The translations under genes and the position numbers were made by a program. The notes below the pieces were generated by a model. The model was not told the origin of the DNA. It saw only the letters and a program-made list of their open reading frames with translations, and did no database searches. A stretch of DNA of 64,000 bases from Cannabis sativa (lineage: Eukaryota; Streptophyta; Magnoliopsida; Rosales; Cannabaceae). Below are positions 34,145 to 47,317 of the stretch, piece after piece. Within the stretch, counting starts at the first letter, position 1. Every line of letters starts with the position of its first letter. The DNA lies in NCBI RefSeq assembly GCF_029168945.1, contig NC_083610.1:51725429-51789428 (forward strand), read 5' to 3'.

Positions 34145-36116
34145 CCTGGTGAGCTCCTTCAGGACTCCGCCCACCAACACATCTAGAGATGAGTCACTAT
34201 CAGCACCAGCCAGTTGCTCACTAACCTCCGGAACCAGCCGGTTCATGTAGTGGGCTAGCATCTCCTTGCCCTTTTTGGCCTCTGGAAGCACAGGCAAAGG
34301 CGGAGTTGGTGCCTGCACCCGCTTAGGAGTACTCCTGACCAGTTCAGACCCAGCCGTTGGTGGTCCAGACTCCTTGGACTTGGCAGATTTGGAGGTAGAA
34401 GGGTTTGCAGCAGTCAGCTCCTCGGAAAGGTCAATGACCTCTCCAGAAGGTCTCTTCTCCGAGGACCCCTCACCGCCCTTAGACTTCTTGGCCGGAGGAG
34501 AGGCGCTAGAGCTTCCACCCATTCTCTTCCTTAGAGCATCGATCATCTGCCAAGACATGTCTACACAAAACAAAAATAGTATGGTTAGAAAACAGCCATC
34601 AGAAAACACAAGGCATGAAAGTTAACAAGCTCAAAAAAGAAGTAAAATGCAAGGTGACCGCCCGCACAGAGATTCAGAAGTCCATCATCACCTCACATCG
34701 ATCTTGTCTCAGACATGACAGCCTTCCCTTTTTCGGCAATGGGGTGAGACGGCCGAACAGGTGAAGTGGGCTCCCTTATGCGAATTGCATGTTCAACGGG
34801 CCTAGCCGTGGCCGGAAGTTTCTTCTTCCTCTTCAATGGGGTCACCTGCTCAGCCGCAGCCTCATCCTCAGGATCCAAAGGCTCCTGAACATTCTGCTTG
34901 GCCCTGACACCTCCCTTCAACTTAGCTTCACGCTTAAGTTGAATGAGCTCATCCTCCTTATGAGCTCGTTCAGGCCGGCCAACACCAGACTTCCTCTTCT
35001 TCCCCGCCACGGACTTAGGAGAAAAGTCCTCAGGGTAAAGCCCATACTTCACAAGATTATCATCGGAGGTCAACCAGCTGATATTCCTGTCTTCCTCCGG
35101 CAACGGGGCCAGTTTTTGAGCTCTATCCCTAAGAGCAAGAGTGAAGGGAGGACGATGATATGTCGGAATCTGCAGAACCACTTGTTGATGGCCTATTTTG
35201 TTGATGGTCTTGTCATCCGTGTCGCTCAACCACTTGAAGCCTGGCTGAGAGAAGTAGAAGTACCCCGACCTGCCTTGCTTGGGGGTAGACTTCAGGTCAA
35301 AGAACCAGGCGACCTCATGGGGGGAAGGAGCATCCCATCCTTGGGAAGAATAGAGGACGAAGAGAGCGGACAAATACTTAATGCCCTTTGGAGTAATTTG
35401 GGCAGGGCAGAGACCAAAGAAGTCTGCCACATCCCTGAAGTACTTGTGCAAGGGCATCAGCGCCCCTTGCTGGCGGTGAGCCCCTGACCAAGCGCACATT
35501 CCCTTATCAAGATTTGTGGCACGATTGTCGTTGGCAGGGATGTAGCAGTCCAACTCGCCTAAGTACCCGTCCTGGTCGAGAGTTCGAAGGCGTTCCTCCG
35601 AAATCTTGGACGGAGGACTTACCCACCTGGCGCCCAAGGCACCCTGCCTCCTATGAGAAACCGCCTCAGCAAGCTCCTCACTGACGTAGTCCACGCCCTT
35701 AATTAGGACGTCTCTGTCAGCATCGACTGGCTGCCAGCCTCATTGTACTCCCTAAAGTTAGGGGGTTCAACTTCTTCCTCTCCCTCCACCTCGGAAGGAC
35801 TGCCCGGACACACCTCGTCTAGCTCCTCAACCTCTTGGACCTCAGCGTCCCCCTCACGATCCTCCTCCATCGGGACGGCCGAATCCTGTTCAGCGTCGTG
35901 CAGAGTGGCAAGCCGAGCCACTTGAGGATTAGAATCGTCGGCCAGACGCGTGGTTTTCTTTGTACGAGCCATCATCCTATGGCCGGGTACAAAGTCAGAA
36001 GATTTTCCTTCGCTAGAAGGAGGACTAGCACGAAGAGGAGGATGAACCTCGTGCAGAAGTTGAAGCAAATCCTGGTCGATCTAATGCCCGAGTTCACAAG
36101 ACTCACCTGGGTTCAT

Positions 36117-36483
36117 CTACAAAAGACAACACACAAGATGAGTGTTGGACGGAGTATCAAACAAGAAACAAGCAAATATGCCGACCATGAGTACTCAACA
36201 AATTAAAGAACGACTATGTCTAAAGAAAAGTCAAAACTTAAGAAGTCAGAAAGTTTACTTGAGTTAGGGAAAAAAAGTTCATGAAGCTAAGAATAAGCAA
36301 GATCGAAGACAGACACAATGTGGGTCAAAGACAAGCTCTATGGCTATAAGCTCACATGAAGACATGGTAAAGAAGAGTCGCAGAAGTTTCTAACCCTAGG
36401 TTTCCTAAGCATTCTTTCTACAGCATAGTTGCATTCAAAGTTTAAACACGCAAAGAAAAGCATAAAGGAAATCAGAAACTTAC
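36117..36483 (-). other. Candidate leader intron of the antisense gene
   Basis: Donor GTAAGT at 36483-36478 and acceptor TTTTGTAG ending at 36117 on the minus strand. It lies between the antisense TATA box and the ATG at 35975. Plausible by consensus only. Confidence 0.4.
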
Positions 36484-36627
36484 TCAAAGATTCGAATGTC
36501 TGAGTTCAAGCCAACCAGCAATCGTCTGAAGGCACTTCGGCAACTTTGAAGCCAGAAAACTCTCTTTTCGCTCTGGAGTTTACTTAACAATGAAGGGTGA
36601 TAAAATGGGTTATGTGCCAGTACTATG

Positions 36628-36640
36628 GGTATTTATAGGC
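36628..36640 (-). promoter_or_regulatory. TATA box of the antisense gene
   Basis: GCCTATAAATACC on the minus strand, about 650 bp upstream of the antisense ATG. It sits inside A just before the 3' LTR, so the antisense gene appears to carry its own promoter rather than using the LTR. Confidence 0.55.
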
Positions 36641-36933
36641 AAAGGGGTAACTGTATCAAAAGGAACCTCAGACGCCTCGGCTTCCCGCATCAAAAGCGAA
36701 TATGGGAAATCAAAAGTAATCGAGTGCAACCGTCAGCCGTGGAGAGAGAAAATCGGATTTCAAAATATTAATTGTTAGAGCATTAATTAGCCGAAAACCG
36801 AAGGGACGCCCAGTCAGCTTCACATCGAGTCTCGAACGGTCATGCTCGACACGTGTCCCCATCCAAAGGCAGAGCTAGCTCGGAATAAGTCTACACGCAA
36901 CCTCAGAGGTCCCGTACAGACTTATAGGGCAAA
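36641..36933. other. Non-coding stretch of A before its 3' LTR
   Basis: No coding region seen. Upstream promoter sequence of the antisense gene would lie here. The stretch ends CTTATAGGGCAAA next to the LTR, a poor polypurine tract. Confidence 0.5.
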
Positions 36934-39485
36934 TGTTATCCCAAATTTTGCACTCTGACGTGGCATCACGAAAATGGTGACACGTGGAGTCCACTTGGAG
37001 CATCTTCTCGGGACGATAAACCGAGCAGGACGCCTCGCTGGCACTCCAGAATGAGATATTCAGCGAGCTGTGCAGGGCAATCAACACTTAGCGAATTTAG
37101 CTTTCGCATCATGAGTCATCAGCTCAATCCCTACGACTCAGGGATCAACTTACTGTTTGAATTTATTTTACCAGGATCTTAGATCTACTCACAAGTATGT
37201 TGTTTAACACCCTAAATATGAGCTTTCTAAAACGATAAATAAACACATATAAAGTTAAGAAAACCTTACATTGATGCAGCGGAATTAATGTCTCCTTCCA
37301 CTCAGATCTCTAACCCTTGTGTCCTTTCTATCGTAGAGTATTATAAGGATCTGAGCTCGAATGTCCTTCTTCTTTATGTGTGATCCTTCATAGTCTTCCA
37401 ATCTATGATTGAGTTACCACTTGCTGTGTGTGGGCACTTACTCTATCACTAAGGTTCGAAATTTAGAAGAAGAAAAGAGAGAGAGATTTCGGCTATAGAA
37501 GAGAAAAGGGAAGGCTCAATTTTTCTGACAGAAAAGGTTATTCAAAAGTTATGTTGAAAAACTTATTATTTGACTGAGCCATCACTTTCTATTTATAGGC
37601 AACTACTAGGTTTAGGTTAGGAATTATTTGGCATTAAAATAATGAAAATATCAATTTGAAAAACCACTTTAAGTGGCCAGCCATGGTGTGTAATGGGCCC
37701 CACTTGGTTTTTGCAGTTTTCACAAATTTTATTTCTATTTTCTCAAAAACGCCAATTTTCTAATTCTAACCATTTAAATGCCAAAACTAATTATTTAATA
37801 ACTAAAATAGATTATTAAATAATATTATCATTTAATTTAATTATTAATTAGACATATAAAGTCCATTAATAAATAAATAAACCTAGAATCTCTTTTCTTT
37901 ACAATTTCACCCCTGCTTAGTGAAAATTCACAAATCAGACATAGTCTAACTTTAGAATTATAATTGATTAATCACAAATCAATTATTGAGTCTTACAAGC
38001 AGTATAGTCTCAACTAGAATGGGGACCATGGATCTATATGCTGAGCTTCCAATAAGTGAACTGAATTTACTAAGTAAATTCCTACTTATTAATTCTTCGT
38101 TGAATCCACTCTTAGAACTTAGAATTGCACTCTCAGACTTATATAGAGCATATTATATGTTCCACGATATAGATATCCTATCTCATTTAACCATTGTTAT
38201 AATGTTATTGTGATCAAAGATCCTCTATATATATGATTTACATCGAGATGGGATAATTTTACCGTTCTGACCCCTCAATGTATTTTGCCCCTTCAAACAC
38301 TTAGCTACCTGTAAATGATGTTTAGTGATCTAAGAATTAGTCACTTAAACAAGAGCTCATCCATTTACTTCTATTTAGCTAAGCTCGAAGGGAATCATCA
38401 CTTGACTTCTGTACACCAGTAGAAGCTATAGATTCCATATTTATGTTCAGCACTCCCATTCAATCATACTATCATGTTCCCAAAATATACGTATTGCCCT
38501 GACCCAAAAGTAGGCTTAACTAACAAATCAAAGAACATGAATAGCACTCCTGAGTTGAGCCTAAGCATATCAGGATTTAGATTCTTTTAATCTTAAGATC
38601 AACTACTGATATTGACTTGGAAAGATATAATGGTAAGTTTATAATATCTTAACTAAGTTGCAATATCGGTCCAGTCCAATGTATACTCCATACATTCGAA
38701 ACTAGTATACTTTACTAATGTCCTAGAAAGAACATAACGCCTACTCCAAGTGTAAATACACATCATCGCTGATTATCACATTAGTGTAAATCCAAAACAC
38801 TGATGAAACAGGGACTTAGTCTTTTGATTCATATGATCACAATCACATTCAACTGTGTTGACATATTGATCTGGACTTAATTGATTTTGTGTGTAAATGT
38901 AATAAACATATTAAACCATTAGCATGTAAAATTCATGCAAACATAAATCACTTCAAATTTCTTATATTGATAACTAATCAGATTGTAAAGGGTTTTATTT
39001 AGGGCACAAAACCCAACACTTACGTGGATATGGCATACACACGATCCCACTATCAGTGTACTCAGCCTCAATCCCACGATCCTTGGATTCACCATTGATC
39101 ACATGATCTATCTGTTTATGCGCATTGTAACGAGAGAGGAAAATCTTCCTCCTCAAGTTTCCAAGCCCTATAAATAGTGAGGAATGTTCACTTGGCAAAG
39201 GACCGGGAAATTATAAGCCGATACGCAGCTAAGCTAAAGCTATACTATTATCTAAGAATTATATATTCAGAGATACTTTTGTAAGAGCTATAAGAAGAGG
39301 AATCTTCTTCCTTGTTCTTAAGTCAATACAAATAACGAGGATTATGCTATTACCGAACTGCTCGGGGCTGAACCTCTATAAAATTCATGTGTCTTATTAT
39401 TGCTTTATTATATATATCTATTATGACATATTGTTTATCGCTTATCAAAAAGACTCATTGTCGTTGTGTAAAAGCGAAGTCAACA
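36934..39485 (+). repeat. 3' LTR of A, interrupted by solo LTR F
   Basis: Pieces 36934-37153 and 39024-39485 (682 bp together) align with the 5' LTR. TG start intact; ends GTCAACA. The TATA box is at 39168-39177. Confidence 0.9.
37154..39018 (-). mobile_element. Element F: solo Copia LTR, same subfamily as K and L
   Basis: 1,865 bp, inverted, with TG...CA ends and perfect 5-bp duplication CTTAC (37149-37153 and 39019-39023). Closely similar to the LTRs of K and L. No internal region remains. Confidence 0.9.
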
Positions 39486-39918
39486 CTTTTTGATTTTTTT
39501 AATAATTTACACTATATAATTAATGTATTGAAGATAATATTTTAGCATTTTTTTTTATTAATTTTAATCATTTAACTTTATAAAAAAAAAACATCACAAT
39601 ACATTTATCTTAATCTTTTATAATTTACACCATATAATTAATATATTGAAAATGATATATGTAGTATATATTTTTTAATTAATTTTAATTATTTAACTTT
39701 TTAAAAAATTATTAATTTAAGAAATTTTTTTGGTTATTGATAAACTTAATTTTGAATTATTAATATTTAATTTTAAGTTGTCTTCTAATCGATCTGTATA
39801 TTTTTTATATCTACATATAAATTTGAAAGAAAAATAAGTGTGGTGACTTCATCTCCTTCTAATTTTCTACTTTACCTAATTTGCGGTTTTTTTATAATTT
39901 TTTTCATTTAATAATAGG
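39486..39918. other. AT-rich spacer with a tandem duplication
   Basis: No genes. AATTTACACTATATAATTAA with its flank (about 39500-39590) is repeated about 117 bp later (about 39620-39710) with changes. Confidence 0.6.
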
Positions 39919-41459
<1,541 letters not shown>

Positions 41460-42839
41460 AAAAAAGTATATAACAACCCGATTAAATATATACTAAGATC
41501 TTACTACTTCTTTATTTATACAATTAAATAAATCAATATCACCCTTACATATTGCACTTCCACTAAAATCAATGAGAAATTTATTAACTACTATTTATAT
41601 TTCTTTGTCCATTAAATTCCTACAATTTTTTCTTTTTTTCAATTATTTATTTTCTAATAAATACTTTTCAACTTTTAATCATGCAAAGTAGTATGTATAT
41701 AAATAGAGAACAACACAAATCAATCTTATATTAAAAGTAAATATTCTTGATCACTATTTTTTATTTGTTATATATATAATTTATATATAAACAATTCTCT
41801 CTTATATATTTTTTAAATAGATTTTCATTTTATTTGAAGGTCTGCTATAAAAATACACATAGAGATTCATTTAATTGTGGTGCTTTTTTAATAAGGAAAT
41901 AATATATATATAAAAAATTAGTGATTTTTTTGTTATATTTATGTACTTTTAATATTCAAAATATTTTTAGTATTAAGTTGTAATTCTATTATTTTTATGT
42001 ATAATAAAAAAAGTTATATTTTGCTGTCTTAACAAAAAAAAAATATTTTTAGTTTGAATAAAAATTTTAAAATTATTATACATGCCGCCCGAAGTGCAGT
42101 TTTGTTCCCTAGTGATATATAATGTAATGTAATCACTCCCAGCAACTTGAAAATTGTCGTTATTATATCCTATCCCATATAGGCTACAACGATCGCCTAA
42201 GAAGACATAAAATAGTTTTATGTGGCTGTAATATTGACGACATCGACAAGCTTATTTTTTGTTTTTAAATTTATATGTTCCAATTAATAACCACTCAGGC
42301 TACCCCAGAGAGAAAAAGATCGTTTGTTCATACCCAGGAGTAAGCTAGTCGACGATACAAGTAAAGTACATATATGAATCAAATGGTTAACTATCGTGAT
42401 ACCTTTACTTAGTAGTTGACTAAAATAAGTGGAATCAATATCTTTTTAAGGAACTATTATAGTGGGATATTGCTGACACCAACTTTGTTTAATTTATACA
42501 ATATTTTTTATATTGTCAAAATTAACCATCTTTTATGTAGTTGAGTTAAAATATGTATGGGCTAGTTATTTTCTATAAGTGATATTAGTAAGGCCCAGTA
42601 ACGATGATAGTAGAAAGCTCATTTGTACAGAACTAGATATAGCGCACTTAACGTGATGTGATTTCCCACCGTCCTCGTAGCTGAGCTTTTGGCTGTTAGG
42701 ACTGCCTTACAAACCATATCATTTTTTTTTGGTGGGTCTATTTTCCATTTCCATTGTTGAGACATGACAAGTAATTGTGTGGTGGGTTCTACTCGCTAGC
42801 TCCTAAAATTTTACATCTAAAGTGGCGTTTGGTTGAAGG
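41460..42839. other. Non-coding spacer
   Basis: AT-rich to about 42060, then mixed composition to 42839, where Copia H begins. No frame of coding character, tRNA or rRNA seen. Confidence 0.6.
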
Positions 42840-43045
42840 TGTTAACAGTTGCTTTATTGTAATTGGTTGAGTTTGTTAGTTAGAAAGGTTGTTGACAATT
42901 GCTGGTTTGTTGTTATTGTTACTACTGGTTTGTTACTTGTTGTTTTATTTTTTTGCTTCAGTAGTATATAAGCTATGTCAAGTTATCTTGTATCAATTGA
43001 GATTCATTCAATAAAGATTTTCATTCATTTTTCTCTCCTAAAACT
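42840..43045 (+). repeat. 5' LTR of H
   Basis: Begins TGTTAACAG. The right border is inferred from the primer site a few bases downstream, because only one LTR is present. Confidence 0.6.
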
Positions 43046-43049
43046 AAAG

Positions 43050-43066
43050 TGGTATCATATAGAGCC
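43050..43066 (+). other. Altered primer-binding site of H
   Basis: TGGTATCATATAGAGCC resembles the usual initiator-Met site TGGTATCAGAGCC with four extra bases. Confidence 0.6.
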
Positions 43067-43152
43067 AAGAAATTCTTGAGTTCATTCTCTGTTTCTTCTT
43101 TGTTCTTCTCTTCTTCTATTCCCATCTCTACATTTGTTGTGTCCCAGCTGCC

Positions 43153-46100
43153 ATGGCAAGAGGAGGAGGAGCTCAGACTCGTAATACTTCTAATCGTGAT
43201 AACGATCCTGGAAACAACAATGGATTTTCCGCATTAGATCAAACTACTCGATATTCCACGAAGTCCATTGTAACGCCCTAATGATAAGGCACGCTACAAT
43301 GCTTTTTCAATTATTGTGCAATCTTTGCTAATCAAAGAATTTTCTCGAAAAACGTATCAAATTAAAACTTTTATATTAATTATTAAACTTTATAATATAA
43401 TAAAATATTTACAAATATCGGTATCCTATTTTCAAACTTTTAAAAATTAACATTCTAAAATATACATCTATTTCAGGTCGCACAGCGACTATCAAAATAC
43501 TATCCCCAGATGTCCTGAGACCAAACACTCCAGGTCGCGCTACTTAGACATGTACAATCCCACCCGAGCTCAGGTTCACTCCTGTTCAGCCTTCGCCTTT
43601 CCTTTACCTACACATGGAAGCAGAACTGTGAGTCGACAGACTCAGTAAGAAATGCATATAACATATCATATAATTTCCGACCTGTAATTAGGCGCCCATA
43701 CACCTATTTACAGAGCTTAACAGATGAGTATGAACGTTCAATACTAGGGTACAACCACTATACCACATACACAACGTACCTCACTGTACGAGTGTTGGTA
43801 GGGTTTACTCCGTACCCTGAGTACCACTGAGTGATATACCACACACCTTAGCACTTTCTTATACCCGTGTTGGTATCACTGTATCGTACTCACAACAACA
43901 ACACTCACTATACCAATGCACTCTGTATCATATCCATACAAGTGTTGGTAGTGCAAATCACAATTTAAGCATGCATATACAAACACATATACATACATTC
44001 AGATAATCACATCACAAATTATATTTAGTTCTTACCTGTTTTCCGAAGTCAAGTGTGCTGGCCGACCTGAACGGAAATTTCGTGCTAGATGGATGCCCTA
44101 ATCACATTTGAAACCGGGTAAGTTACATGATTAAAAATCTAATCCCGGGAAACCCAAAACCAAAACCCTAGGTTCTGCTATATTCCCAATGGGTTATTCT
44201 AACTCTGGAAATGGGGAAACACCCAACCGAGGCATTGAAAAGGCGAAAAATTGAGAAAATGAAAGGTCCGGGGAACCGTTCCAAAACCGGCTAGCCAGTT
44301 TTTGTGGCCCTGCAAACCGGCTAGCCGGTTTGCACCAGGTTTCCCAAAACCTTTCATTTGTTGCTCAATTCTCCACCAATTGCCATGAAACCTTCCAGAG
44401 TACCTAATTAGGGCATAAACAATAAATTACAGCCAGTATTTCACAGAACAAACCAATAAATCTCAAGTTGCCATTAATGCTCAAAGCTTTGAACTCAAAG
44501 CTCAAAATTGCATAAAACTCAACCAATCAACAAAACTAGCTGCTAGGAACTTAAATCAACTCAAATGAACTATAAAATTCGAACCCTAAACCTAACTAAA
44601 CCTAATAGCCCCTATTACTCAAAAATACAAGCTCAAACTAAAGAAAAAGCTTAAAAACACATCTTCAAGAGTTCTAGGGCTTTACCTTGCTTAAAATTCA
44701 CAACACCCTTGCTTAAAATTCAACAAATTCCAGCTTGAGGATGAGCTTTCCCCTAGTTCTAGCCCCAGCCGAAAGAGAAGAAAGAGAGAAAGAGTTCTAT
44801 TTTTTGACTTTTCCTTTGACTTTTCTCTTTTAATTAAGTAAATGGGATAAAATGCAATTAATTAATTTCCTTGCTGAAATTAGTCTAGCTAGGTGTCACC
44901 AAGCTAGGGCAGCCACCTATTCCCCCATTTACCCAAATGACAAAAATGCCCTTTAACCCAAAACTAAGGTTTTTCAAAAGCTAGGGGTAAAATGGTCAAT
45001 TTCCATAACCCCGCTCAATCCCGATATTTTATTTTCTCTAAAATATATTCCACTAAGAAATAAGGTTCTAAACTTACCCATGTGATCAAACTAGCTATCC
45101 ATCGCATTTTCCGTTGTCGCCGAGCAAAAATTACAAAAATTGCATATTTCACATATAAGCTAAATAATACCCCTAGAGTTCAATAAAATCTCCGAAATTG
45201 AGAAATTATAACTCTAATATTTATTTCTAAATATTGGGGTCCAAAATTAAATTAATTCATAAATAAAAATAAAATAATAAAAATTAGTGTTAATTGCCCT
45301 TACTAATCCAAATTACTAGAGCGGTCATTACATCCATACTCCCTGTCGCACAAAGACCATCCCAGTGCCATGCTTGTTGCAAAAGTTCTTACTTTAAGTG
45401 AGAACTATGGATCTTGGAAGACATCGATGATGGTGGCCTTAGCTGCGAGAAACATAATGAATTTGTTGATCGTAGATTTCTTGAACCAGATGAAGAAGAT
45501 GAAGATCATGAATGTTGGTGCAGATGTAACAACTTAATCATTTCTTGGATATTGAGAGTTGTATCCATCGAAATAGGAGACAGCATTATGTACCATGATA
45601 ATGCTTCTACCATCTAGTCTTAGTTGCATGAAAGGTTCAACCAAAAGAATGCCCCTCGTTTTTTTGAGGCAAAACGTGCCATGAATCTCCTTAATCAAGG
45701 TTCGAGTAGTGTGACTTCGTATTTTACAAAACTGAAAACCCTGTGGGATTTGATTCAAGAACATAGACCACCACCAGTTTCTACTTGTGGGGCTATGAAA
45801 GTGATACAACAGTACCAAGAAGAAGAGAAAGTTCTTGAATTTCTTGTTGGTTTAAATGAATCTTACAGTCTTGCTAGGTCGCAAGTCTTAATGCAAGAAC
45901 CTCTTCCAGGAATCAATAAGGCTTATGCCTCAATCATTCAAGAAGAAAGTCAAAGAGGTATTACTTCCCTTCAAATGGAATCTCAAAAGTCTGGTTCTGA
46001 GGTTGCTCGTGAGTTTGCTGGAGGAGTGCAATCTCATAGATCTAAGTTGTTTTGCAATCATTGTGGAATTAGTGGACACACCATGTCTATACGCTACAGA

Positions 46101-46328
46101 ATTCATGGTTATCCACCGGGGCACATGTTGCACGATCGATTTCCTAGTAAGAATGGTGACACTTCTCAGAGCAGAACCACACAAGGAAAACCAACAGCTA
46201 ATATGTCTGAGACACATAATGACAATACTAAAGGGAGTCCTGGAGCTAATCAAGATCCTCTAGCTGGTCTTTCTCTCAATCAATGTCAGAAAATCATGGC
46301 CATGATAGCTCAAAAATTCCATACTTAG
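43153..46328 (+). pseudogene. gag: Element H gag, split by solo LTR I
   Basis: An ATG at 43153 opens MARGGGAQTRNTSNRDND. The coding resumes after I at about 45338 in a different frame (HPSAMLVAKVLT, ENYGSWKTSMMVALAA), shifts again near 45490 (NLIISWILRVVSI), then is open at 45624-46328. The latter contains FFEAKRAMNLLNQGSSSV, YFTKLKTLWDLI and a knuckle, CNHCGISGHTMSIRYRIHGY, whose final Cys is replaced by Arg. Stops at 45615 and 45621 and at least two frameshifts make it non-functional. Confidence 0.83.
43269..45332 (-). mobile_element. Element I: chromovirus-like solo LTR
   Basis: 2,064 bp with perfect duplication TCCAT (43264-43268 and 45333-45337). On the minus strand it begins TGTAATGACC and ends AGGGCGTTACA, like the ends of the C LTR. 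It also shares a block resembling GGTCGGCC...GGTAAG. It is related to but clearly distinct from C, and no internal sequence is present. Confidence 0.85.
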
Positions 46329-46379
46329 AATACAGGACCTTCCACTCAGCCCTTTATATCGAATTTCTCTGGTAAGACT

Positions 46380-46845
46380 GATTTTATTCATCAAAACAAG
46401 TGGATTATTGATACAGGGGCAACTCATCATGTTTGTCCTTACATTGAATTATTTACCAACATCTGTCACAAGCCTATATTGTTTACTGTTACTCTTCCTG
46501 ATGGTACCAAAAACAAGATTTCTTGTACTGGTAACACCAAAGTTTCACAAGAAATTGTTCTTGTTAATGTTCTATATGTCCCAAATTTTAAATACAGCTT
46601 GTTGTCTGTTACAACTTTGATGTCTTCAGCTGATTGTTCTTTTGTGTTTCATGATAATTCTTGTATCATTCAGGACACCAAGAAGAATAAGGTAATTGGG
46701 AAGGGTGAAAGACATGGAGATCTTTTCTTTTTTAAACCTGATTCTAATCCTATTGTTCTTGCTTTTTCTGATTCAATCATAAATGTTGACACTTTGTGGC
46801 ATTATAGACTTGGCCACCCTTCTTGTATCAAAGAATTTTCTTTTG
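46380..46845 (+). pseudogene. Element H protease and pre-integrase segment
   Basis: The protease active site KWIIDTGATHHVC is at about 46399-46437. LVNVLYVPNFKYSLLSV and the pre-integrase WHYRLGHPS follow. Coding breaks off at about 46845 next to LINE sequence. TAG at 46326 and a frame change separate it from gag. Confidence 0.82.
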
Positions 46846-47317
46846 AATAAAGAGTTGAGGAAGGTGTTGCCAGATCTTATTGCTGAAAATGAAGGGGGCT
46901 TTGTTCATGGAAGATATATTGCGCATGATGTTCTGGTATGTCAAGATATGGTGAGGCTATATGGAAGCCAAGCTGCATGATTAAAATAGATTTGAGGAAG
47001 GCCTACGACACCATTGAATGGAGTTTTCTTGAGGAAATGTGTATTGGTTTTGGGTTTCCGATTCAGTTCATTGAGCTGGTAATGACCTGCATCAGGACCC
47101 CAAAATTCTCTCTCCTTTGTAATGGCTCTATGTGTGGATTCTTTAATGCAAAGAGAGGGTTAAGGCAAGGAGATCCTATGTCTCCCCTCTTCTTTGTATT
47201 AGGGATGGAATACTTATCCCGAATTCTTCGAAAGATTGGTGAAATGCCTGGCTTTAAATTCCATGAAAGATGCTCATCACTGAAACTGAATCATATGTGC
47301 TTTGCTGACGATCTATT
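46846..47317 (+). pseudogene. Element J: LINE reverse-transcriptase fragment
   Basis: Two frames with one shift near 46965 encode non-LTR RT motifs: [55 protein letters not shown] and the catalytic CFADDLF at about 47300. This is plant L1-like. The 5' side joins Copia H directly. The 3' side is cut by insertion of LTR K right after the catalytic motif; the remainder would lie beyond the window. Confidence 0.88.

Larger units (their letters stand above)
31829..35975 (-). pseudogene. Antisense gene of element A (Tat aORF), multi-exon, interrupted by CACTA E
   Basis: It reads opposite to gag-pol. An acidic N-terminus (MARTKKTTR, ATG at 35975) is followed, after an apparent one-base frameshift near 35729, by a globular segment of about 340 residues to about 34697 (motifs YLGELDCYIPAN, FGLCPAQITPKG, SGYFYFSQPGFKW). 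Next come a Ser/Pro/Lys-rich exon (34560-34145), a perfect GT-AG intron (34144-34072), a strongly heptad-like Ala/Glu/Leu coiled coil (34071-33730) and a short C-terminus (31978-31829) beyond CACTA E. Removing E and one CAC copy leaves the reading frame in phase. The junction of the second and third coding blocks (34697/34560) is out of phase by one, so this copy carries at least two lesions. Function unknown. Antisense extra ORFs are known in some Tat elements such as Grande. Confidence 0.75.
3513..39485 (+). mobile_element. Element A: Ty3/Gypsy retrotransposon, Tat lineage, hosting four other insertions
   Basis: The 5' LTR is 3513-4192. The 3' LTR is 36934-39485, split by solo LTR F. Gag-protease (4250-6921) is separated from RT, RNase H and integrase (27703-30969) by Copia element B. 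A second, cellular-like RNase H after the usual connection/RNase H region, and an antisense gene downstream of integrase, are both known features of Tat-lineage elements. Without insertions A is about 13.3 kb. The flanks CCTTT (3508-3512) and CTTTT (39486-39490) suggest a target duplication with one mismatch. The 5' LTR starts AG where the 3' LTR starts TG. Nonsense codons and frameshifts make A non-functional for transposition. Confidence 0.9.
42840..46845 (+). mobile_element. Element H: 3'-truncated Ty1/Copia element with short LTR
   Basis: A short LTR (about 205 bp, from TGTTAACAG at 42840) is followed by an altered primer site, gag, protease and the start of integrase, ending at about 46845. 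Interrupted by solo LTR I. The short LTR and gag type (CNHCG knuckle followed by IHGYPPGH) resemble Ale/Retrofit-like elements. Integrase core, RT and 3' LTR are missing from the window. Confidence 0.8.

Noticed and set aside
34566..34697. Clean intron between the second and third coding blocks of the antisense gene
   Set aside because: Donor GTGAGG and acceptor TGTGTAG are present but join the frames out of phase by one base, so it cannot be asserted for this copy.
34789..35487. Plus-strand open frame of 232 codons
   Set aside because: Shadow of the antisense gene of A on the other strand, which has better coding character and domain-like structure.
31829..35975. Antisense gene as an ordinary host gene caught between repeats
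   Set aside because: It lies between integrase and the 3' LTR of A, where Tat elements are known to carry antisense ORFs, and no separate capture boundary is visible.
3513..39485. Endogenous pararetrovirus or virus integration
   Set aside because: LTRs, TSDs, integrase and domain order fit LTR retrotransposons; no movement protein or envelope-like gene seen.
42100..42660. Possible host gene remnant in the less AT-rich spacer
   Set aside because: No frame or splice structure found on either strand.
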